Origin: Mycoemilia scoparia
Taxonomy: Eukaryota; Kickxellomycota; Kickxellomycetes; Kickxellales; Kickxellaceae
Assembly: GCA_027575805.1 (NCBI GenBank)
Contig: JANBPU010000240.1
Location: forward strand, 1-24,173
Reading direction: 5' to 3'
Length of the DNA: 24,173 nucleotides
Shown here piece after piece: positions 18,678 to 24,173 of the stretch. The first letter of the stretch is position 1; every line of letters starts with the position of its first letter. The position numbers and the translations under genes were made by a program. The notes below the pieces were generated by a model. The model was given only the letters and a program-made list of their open reading frames with translations, did no database searches and had not been told where the DNA came from.

Positions 18678-21600
18678 ATGCTGTTATCTGTCACAGAGAA
18701 GCAGAAGCAGAAACAGAATACCGTGACCAGATTATTAACAACTAAAACAACCAGCCAAAACAACAACAAAAATGTATTTACTCAGCGTCTCAGGAATTTC
18801 TTTTCACTAACCAATTCAACTACCAGAAACCAACAAGACAGCTACAATAGCATTAACGGCATGAAATCCAAGCCAGCAGCGACTTTTGGTAGGCAATCAT
18901 CAAGGTCACCACCACCAACACCAACAGCACAACCCCGAGTACTTTTCACACCATCATCATCATCATCTCCTGCACAAATATTCAAAAAATTTACAACGTT
19001 ACTGCTATTATCACCATCATCATCGTCTCTGTTATATACTCCAGTCATTGTATTTCTGCTATTATTACTAATAAAAATCGCCGTGTTTTCAAGAAACTCT
19101 CAGGTGATTGACTTAAATCTGCTACAGCACATATTCGACAACTATCAACCTCATCAGCAACAACAACAACAACAACAGCAATTGTCATTTCAAAAAAGAG
19201 ACGCGAGTAACAACAATAGTAACAGTAAGGTTTTTGGGAGCCCTGGATCGGCCCAATGGCGCACATTTGCATGTAGTACAACCGCAACACTCAGCGATAA
19301 TGAAAACTCAAAGGTTTTAGTGATATTCGGGGGCTCAACAGTTGAGGGCAAAACCACAACTGATCCACTCAATGTGTCCGACTCGGCATCATCAGCAGGT
19401 GACCTGCACAATGACATACAGCTGTTTGATATAAAGCGACATAAATGGTATTCTCCAACTACAAATAATTCACCAAAGTATGGCCAAGTGCTTCCAGGGT
19501 GTGTAAATACTAGTGGGGGCAATGGTGGTGGCGATCGAATCATTGTTTATGCAAATAATTATGATCACACTGATCCTGCTGCCCAAATATACCAACTGGA
19601 TACGACTTTTGGGAATTGGGAAACCTCAACCTCAAGCAGCAGTCGGCCACCACCAGCTTCGGTATTTGGTGCGGCCTTTACATTCTCCGACTATGGAGGA
19701 TCATCGGCCGTATACATGCATGGCGGGATTCCTTTGGACGGTCAAACCAACACGGCTATTAAAAATGATATAGACAATAATTTGCGGATAATGGATCCTT
19801 CGACAATGACGTGGACGACGGGAAGCAACGGGCCAGCTAGGAAATATCATACCATGTGTTATACGCCGGCAATCAAAGGATTGGTAATGTTTGGCGGTGC
19901 CGATCAAAACGTTGATAGCTATAATGATTTAAAGGTTTATAAACTCGACACTTCGACTTGGCTATATAATCCCAGCGTAAATTCGTCATCATCCGGGGAT
20001 GGCAAACCTTCAGCCAGAGTATTGCATACTGCTGTATGTTTGGATGATAAGGTGATTGTGTTTGGTGGTGCTCCTTCAACATCAGAAAATCCGACTGATA
20101 GTTCAGTCTGGGTACTAAGTGTTGCTAATCCACAAAAAGTTAGTTTTACTTGGTCCAAAGCACCCATTGATGAATCTAGTCGTGCTTCAGGCCCATCTTC
20201 GAGATCTGGCCATACAGCCGTGTTGGTTGATAATGTCATGTATGTATTTGGCGGAAACACAGCATCTGGTGATGTTGATCGCAATATCTATGGACTAGAT
20301 ACTGACTCATGGACATGGACCAAATGGTCATCACGGGAAACAGCAAGTGAAGAAGGTGGTCCGAGTACTGGTGTAATTGTGGCTGCTGTATTGTCCTCGG
20401 TGTTTGGCGTTGCTGCCATTTGTGTCATTGCATTCTTTGCTCACAGGATATATCGACGTCGTCATCCTAAGCCCAAGCAGCCGGGAGATGGAGATGACGA
20501 TGGTACAGGTGGTGAAATGAATTACAAGTCTAGCTTCCTTACTTTGTCGCAGCTTGGTCACGGTGATAGAGATGAGCAAACCTTTCCGGGACAAGACCAA
20601 CTTGAGGATGACCATCGTCAATACACCCGTGCACTAGGGGAAAATTCAGAGATTTATGAGTATCTTGAAGACTTGCCCAGACCAATGCCTGGCTATGTTG
20701 TGACTGCCCAACCAACCACCATCACTGATAGCAGCATATCCATTCCTTATGGCAGCTCGTCCTTTATACACCCAGTTGTTGATAGCCAATCGTTTTCCGA
20801 TGCAATGAGGGATTCTATGTCTAATGGCTCGCCTAGACAACGACCACATAGCAGTCCGCTTAGTCCTAGTAATGGCAATGCAAATGCCAATGATGTAAAT
20901 CATGGTCGTGAAGGCAATGACAATACCACTAGTAGCATCAGCAGCAACTATAATGCCCATAAACCTGCAAATCATCGCTACAGCAGCAATTCATACACAT
21001 ATACTTCATCGACACCTGAAAATGATTTAGTATATGCAGCACGCTCAGTGTCAGATGGAAAGAAACCAGATACTCGGCTGAATGAATCCAGCAGTGGATC
21101 GAATACTATCACACCAGTCAAAAAGAGGCTATCGTTGCGTAAAAAACGACCAGAATCAGCAGGAACCACAATTTCGTCGGTACCACCTGAGCCCATAGCC
21201 TATTTGCCTCGCAATCGTGATAACCAACATATTGGGTCCAATAATAGCAACAACGAGTCACAGACCAGTTTAGCAGAATCCAGCGATGGACCGCCAACTA
21301 TAAGAACATCACCATCTATCGAGACGTTGACTAGGCCTGCTTCTCCACCAGTTCCACCAAACATGCAGCTGATATACCATTATTTGGCTCAAGAGGGCAT
21401 TCCTATTCAGCAGGCAGATGTAACTGCACCAGAAAGCAACCGGCATACTGTGGTTGTTTGTGACTCCTCACCACAAATTTGGAGACACTCGGGATGTTCT
21501 TCACATAATTCGGCAGGAGCAGCTGTTGGTAATGGCGATGGATCAAGGATTTCTATGGTATCATTGCAGCCACATCAGCCAAAGAGGATTATGAGCCCGT

Positions 21601-21803
21601 TGGATAGAATTGCACAATATCATACCCCCGAATCGTCGCTGGAAGCACCTCAGATACGGACTGGTAGAAGCAGTATTGATATTGGGACATATGGATTTTC
21701 AACTCCCTCATCGATCTATGAAGCTATACCAGTTGAGGATGGTGACGGCGGTAGGGGTTCGTCACATTTGACTGGAAGTAGTCGGGATATTGACAGAAAT
21801 TAA
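18678..21803 (+). CDS. Single-pass membrane protein with kelch-type ectodomain
   Basis: 1041 residues, intronless. Residues 117-137 are a hydrophobic signal or anchor segment after a long Ser/Thr/Asn-rich leader, so Met62 (18861) is an alternative start. A Q-rich run (159-168) precedes a dibasic FQKR (171-174), a possible Kex2 site. Residues about 190-555 hold kelch-like blades, each with a hydrophobic strand and Gly pair: VLVIFGG (213-219), AVYMHGG (344-350), GLVMFGG (401-407), VIVFGG (459-464) and MYVFGG (521-526), several followed by a Tyr/Leu-Asp strand and a Trp. Residues 565-588 are a transmembrane helix followed by RRRH, then about 450 residues of Ser/Asn/Pro-rich cytosolic tail without a known domain. 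Kelch beta-propellers usually bind proteins or glycans; here a surface sensor or adhesion role is inference. The tail looks like a phosphorylation-rich region. Confidence 0.85.
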   Translation: MLLSVTEKQKQKQNTVTRLLTTKTTSQNNNKNVFTQRLRNFFSLTNSTTRNQQDSYNSINGMKSKPAATFGRQSSRSPPPTPTAQPRVLFTPSSSSSPAQIFKKFTTLLLLSPSSSSLLYTPVIVFLLLLLIKIAVFSRNSQVIDLNLLQHIFDNYQPHQQQQQQQQQLSFQKRDASNNNSNSKVFGSPGSAQWRTFACSTTATLSDNENSKVLVIFGGSTVEGKTTTDPLNVSDSASSAGDLHNDIQLFDIKRHKWYSPTTNNSPKYGQVLPGCVNTSGGNGGGDRIIVYANNYDHTDPAAQIYQLDTTFGNWETSTSSSSRPPPASVFGAAFTFSDYGGSSAVYMHGGIPLDGQTNTAIKNDIDNNLRIMDPSTMTWTTGSNGPARKYHTMCYTPAIKGLVMFGGADQNVDSYNDLKVYKLDTSTWLYNPSVNSSSSGDGKPSARVLHTAVCLDDKVIVFGGAPSTSENPTDSSVWVLSVANPQKVSFTWSKAPIDESSRASGPSSRSGHTAVLVDNVMYVFGGNTASGDVDRNIYGLDTDSWTWTKWSSRETASEEGGPSTGVIVAAVLSSVFGVAAICVIAFFAHRIYRRRHPKPKQPGDGDDDGTGGEMNYKSSFLTLSQLGHGDRDEQTFPGQDQLEDDHRQYTRALGENSEIYEYLEDLPRPMPGYVVTAQPTTITDSSISIPYGSSSFIHPVVDSQSFSDAMRDSMSNGSPRQRPHSSPLSPSNGNANANDVNHGREGNDNTTSSISSNYNAHKPANHRYSSNSYTYTSSTPENDLVYAARSVSDGKKPDTRLNESSSGSNTITPVKKRLSLRKKRPESAGTTISSVPPEPIAYLPRNRDNQHIGSNNSNNESQTSLAESSDGPPTIRTSPSIETLTRPASPPVPPNMQLIYHYLAQEGIPIQQADVTAPESNRHTVVVCDSSPQIWRHSGCSSHNSAGAAVGNGDGSRISMVSLQPHQPKRIMSPLDRIAQYHTPESSLEAPQIRTGRSSIDIGTYGFSTPSSIYEAIPVEDGDGGRGSSHLTGSSRDIDRN

Positions 21804-22662
21804 TCTATTACTATAAATCGTTTCTAGAATAATAGTTGATTGTTCGATTGTTTGTTTAGAGTTGTATGAAATACTCCATACATGTTATGTGGTGCATCGG
21901 GATGTGATGGAGCTAGAGTGCACCCAGTTGTAATATTACATATGAAAAAGCAAATAGAAATTATTGATTTTCGTGCATCTTTGGTAACCTTTGAATTGCT
22001 TTTCATGTCTCTCTACCCAACAAGCTAGCCTTAACTAACCAACTACATTTGATATATTCCACAAATTTCCCGATTTAAGGAAACCTGTAATTTCTTTTTT
22101 TTTTGGCTTTACACTATTAGCTTTCGTAATATTATTACTTTTATAAAATTTCAATTTCTTTTCCTTTTTGTTTTAAATTTGAGTTGATTCTTTCTGTTAT
22201 TATTATTGCTGCTATAAAACTAAGATTATGTGTACTTTTATTTAAAACAACAATGATACAGCTAATAGAAAAATTGATCCAGTAGCAACGTTGATCATCC
22301 AACTTGAGAATTTCCCTTATCCTGATTAAGAGCGGTATTTCTGATTTCATACTGGTGTGTTTATGCCAAGAATAGGCGTGTCACAGTACTCATAATTAAA
22401 GCGGTTACAGACACCAGATTGGCATACCAATGGTTTCTCTCTGTTTCAACCTCTTTCACTCTCCATTTTTGCTTCATAAACACCCAACAACACATAACCA
22501 TCTGTGTTTGTGTGGAATTACTTCATCTCTTTACTCGTTTATTTCCATTTCATTGTCACAAGGATTACCATCCTAATATAAGTATTATTAAGCATAGCCC
22601 AACTGTAATTTAAACAAACAACTGAAGTGGCGAGGGAGTTTTATTTACTATAAAGCAGCAAG
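21804..22662. other. Intergenic between kelch gene and mannosyltransferase gene
   Basis: Holds the 3' flank of the kelch gene and the promoter and 5' UTR of the next gene. T-rich runs around 22090-22170. No gene or RNA recognised. Confidence 0.5.
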
Positions 22663-23988
22663 ATGCCTCGTATGAATTGGCGTTTACTAGGCATTCTGGT
22701 AATTTGCCTGTTAACTTTACATTTTCTATTCTATACACCATGGCAAGATTTCCGTAACCGAATGAATCAAGCACCACTCAACGAAAATGATACACACGCC
22801 AACAATAAAAATGAAGCTGCTGTTGGCCATAATCTTCAAGCTCAAAAAGACCAACAACAACAACAACAACACGCTGGTAGAACAACAGTGACCGAGATCA
22901 TAACTATCAAAGAACAAGTCCCTCAAATACGAGAACCTGATGTGCCACATCCAAACAACCAAGATCCACGTAAAGATCCGCCAACATCCAAATCAAACCA
23001 CACAGTAGAACGAGTTAATGGCGCCTTTGTAATTTTGGCCCGCAATTCCGATCTCGATTCTCTCCGCCCAACCATCCTAGAACTAGAGGCCCGTTTCAAT
23101 CACAGGTACCACTACCCTTACGTTTTCCTAAACGAAAAGCCCTTCGACACCGCATTCAAACGCGGCATCGAAGAAGTTGCACCAGACTCGGAAATAGAAT
23201 ACGGGCTAATCCCCAATGAACATTGGAGTTACCCACCATGGATTGATCAGGAAAAAGCTAGACAGCAGCGTCAAATCATGAAGCAAAAAAAAGTAATCTA
23301 TGGTGATAGTGAGCCCTATCGTCACATGTGTCGGTTCAACTCTGGATTCTTTTATAGACATCCACTATTGGCCAAATATAAATGGTACTGGAGAGTCGAA
23401 CCGTCGGTCAAATTCCCTTGTGAAATAGACTATGATCCTTTCCGGTTTATGCAAGAAAACAGAAAGCTCTACGGATTCACAGTTTCCATCAAAGAGTTTG
23501 TTGAAACTATTCCTACACTTTGGAACACGACGGTTAAATTTATGGAACAACATAAGGATTTGATGCCCAAGAATAATTTGTTGCATTTTGTTGAAGAAAA
23601 GGATTCCAAAAATCCAGGAGGAAAATCGATTTATAATAGGTGCCATTTCTGGTCGAATTTCGAAATTGGTAGCTTGGATTTTATGAGAGGTCGTGAGTAT
23701 AACATGTACTTTGATTATTTGGATAAGGCCGGCGGATTCTTTTATGAACGTTGGGGCGATGCGCCGGTACATTCGTTGGGTGTTGCGATGTTCATGAATA
23801 AGGATCAGGTTCATTGGTTTAAGGATATTGGTTATTTCCACAATCCACTTTGGAATTGTCCTCAGGGAGATGACCATAAGAGATTGAAATGTACCTGTGA
23901 TCCTAAATTGAGCATTGATATTAAAAATAAGCAGTGGAGTTGTAGTCTTGAATTTAAGGATTTGCCTTTTAGTCCCATCAAGTCGTAG
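22663..23988 (+). CDS. GT15 alpha-1,2-mannosyltransferase, Kre2/Mnt1/KTR family
   Basis: Golgi type II membrane enzyme that transfers mannose from GDP-mannose to O- and N-linked glycans of secreted and wall proteins. 441 residues, intronless. A short cytosolic end (1-7), one membrane anchor (about 8-26), then a Gln/Asn-rich stem (about 30-115, with Q6 at 64-69). The catalytic domain starts near 118 (GAFVILARNSDL). Family signatures are clear: YRHMCRFNSGFF (219-230), YWRVEPSVKF (242-251), CHFWSNFEI (327-335) and GGFFYERWGDAPVHS (357-371). By comparison with yeast Kre2, Glu246 and His370 would bind the metal and Glu334 corresponds to the proposed nucleophile. A Cys-rich end (CTCDPK) is also typical. 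Length and motifs look complete. Confidence 0.95.
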   Translation: MPRMNWRLLGILVICLLTLHFLFYTPWQDFRNRMNQAPLNENDTHANNKNEAAVGHNLQAQKDQQQQQQHAGRTTVTEIITIKEQVPQIREPDVPHPNNQDPRKDPPTSKSNHTVERVNGAFVILARNSDLDSLRPTILELEARFNHRYHYPYVFLNEKPFDTAFKRGIEEVAPDSEIEYGLIPNEHWSYPPWIDQEKARQQRQIMKQKKVIYGDSEPYRHMCRFNSGFFYRHPLLAKYKWYWRVEPSVKFPCEIDYDPFRFMQENRKLYGFTVSIKEFVETIPTLWNTTVKFMEQHKDLMPKNNLLHFVEEKDSKNPGGKSIYNRCHFWSNFEIGSLDFMRGREYNMYFDYLDKAGGFFYERWGDAPVHSLGVAMFMNKDQVHWFKDIGYFHNPLWNCPQGDDHKRLKCTCDPKLSIDIKNKQWSCSLEFKDLPFSPIKS

Positions 23989-24173
23989 TTGTGGCAGTAG
24001 TATTTTTAGTTGGCTATTAAATACTATTTTATTGGCTTAATAATTACAGGAGAAGACGATAGCTATCTTTTATATTTCATATAAAATTTTAAAAAATATA
24101 TATGGCCACTTTTCATTTTTTGGCAGACAATTATGGTCCCCAAGGTAATAGCCTAATTTTAAGAAAAAAATTG
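23989..24173. other. 3' flank of the mannosyltransferase gene
   Basis: AT-rich sequence to the window end; no further feature seen. Confidence 0.5.

Noticed and set aside
22649..22655. TATAAAG before the mannosyltransferase gene
   Set aside because: Only 8 bp separate it from the ATG, too close to act as a TATA box for that start.
1..24173. tRNA, rRNA, riboswitch and CRISPR signals
   Set aside because: No convincing tRNA B-box arrangement, no rRNA-like stretch and no regularly spaced direct repeats were found by eye.

Overview
The window looks like nuclear DNA of a filamentous, early-diverging (Mucoromycota-like) fungus. The supporting signs are AT-rich intergenic DNA, short GT-AG introns, abundant simple-sequence tracts, poly-Q and Ser/Asn-rich proteins, a GT15 (Kre2/Mnt1-type) mannosyltransferase and a fungal-type NADPH oxidase. 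The lineage is inferred from protein character only; there is no rRNA or other marker in the window.

Layout. (i) 0.2-1.9 kb: two copies of a small His/Cys-repeat ORF lie head-out in a 413-bp perfect inverted repeat. The ~750-bp spacer carries a ~120-bp MITE-like element. (ii) 2.2-3.8 kb: a decayed coding region on the minus strand, with many frameshifts and stops and no recognised family. (iii) 3.9-4.2 kb: a secreted glycine-rich protein with a Kex2-type site. (iv) 4.8-5.4 kb: a three-exon gene for the complex I accessory subunit NDUFA5/B13. It is followed by a small ORF that ends inside a second repeat family, and by a possible extra exon on the other side of that repeat. (v) 5.9-7.0 kb, minus: an unrecognised 361-residue protein with one hydrophobic segment, convergent with the NDUFA5 gene. 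(vi) 7.6-8.0 kb: two further MITE copies. (vii) 8.1-10.5 kb, minus: an NADPH oxidase (NOX) with a long disordered N-terminus and a large insert, broken by a frameshift inside the NADPH-binding domain. (viii) 10.5-18.6 kb: a gene-poor stretch holding one secreted Cys-rich protein with a pacifastin-like cysteine array, another MITE, and a mosaic of old repeats at 15.4-16.05 kb. (ix) 18.7-21.8 kb: a large single-pass membrane protein with a kelch-type ectodomain. (x) 22.7-24.0 kb: a GT15 alpha-mannosyltransferase.

The genes do not form one pathway. A loose common theme is the cell surface and secretion: glycine-rich secreted protein, pacifastin-like protein, kelch receptor-like protein, Golgi mannosyltransferase and membrane NOX. 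The most unusual items are the perfect inverted gene duplication, the pacifastin-like protein whose second domain lacks exactly one predicted disulfide pair, the NOX frameshift, and the possible antisense coding overlap at 5.9-6.06 kb. No tRNA, rRNA or CRISPR array was seen. All calls come from reading the sequence; no database search was run.
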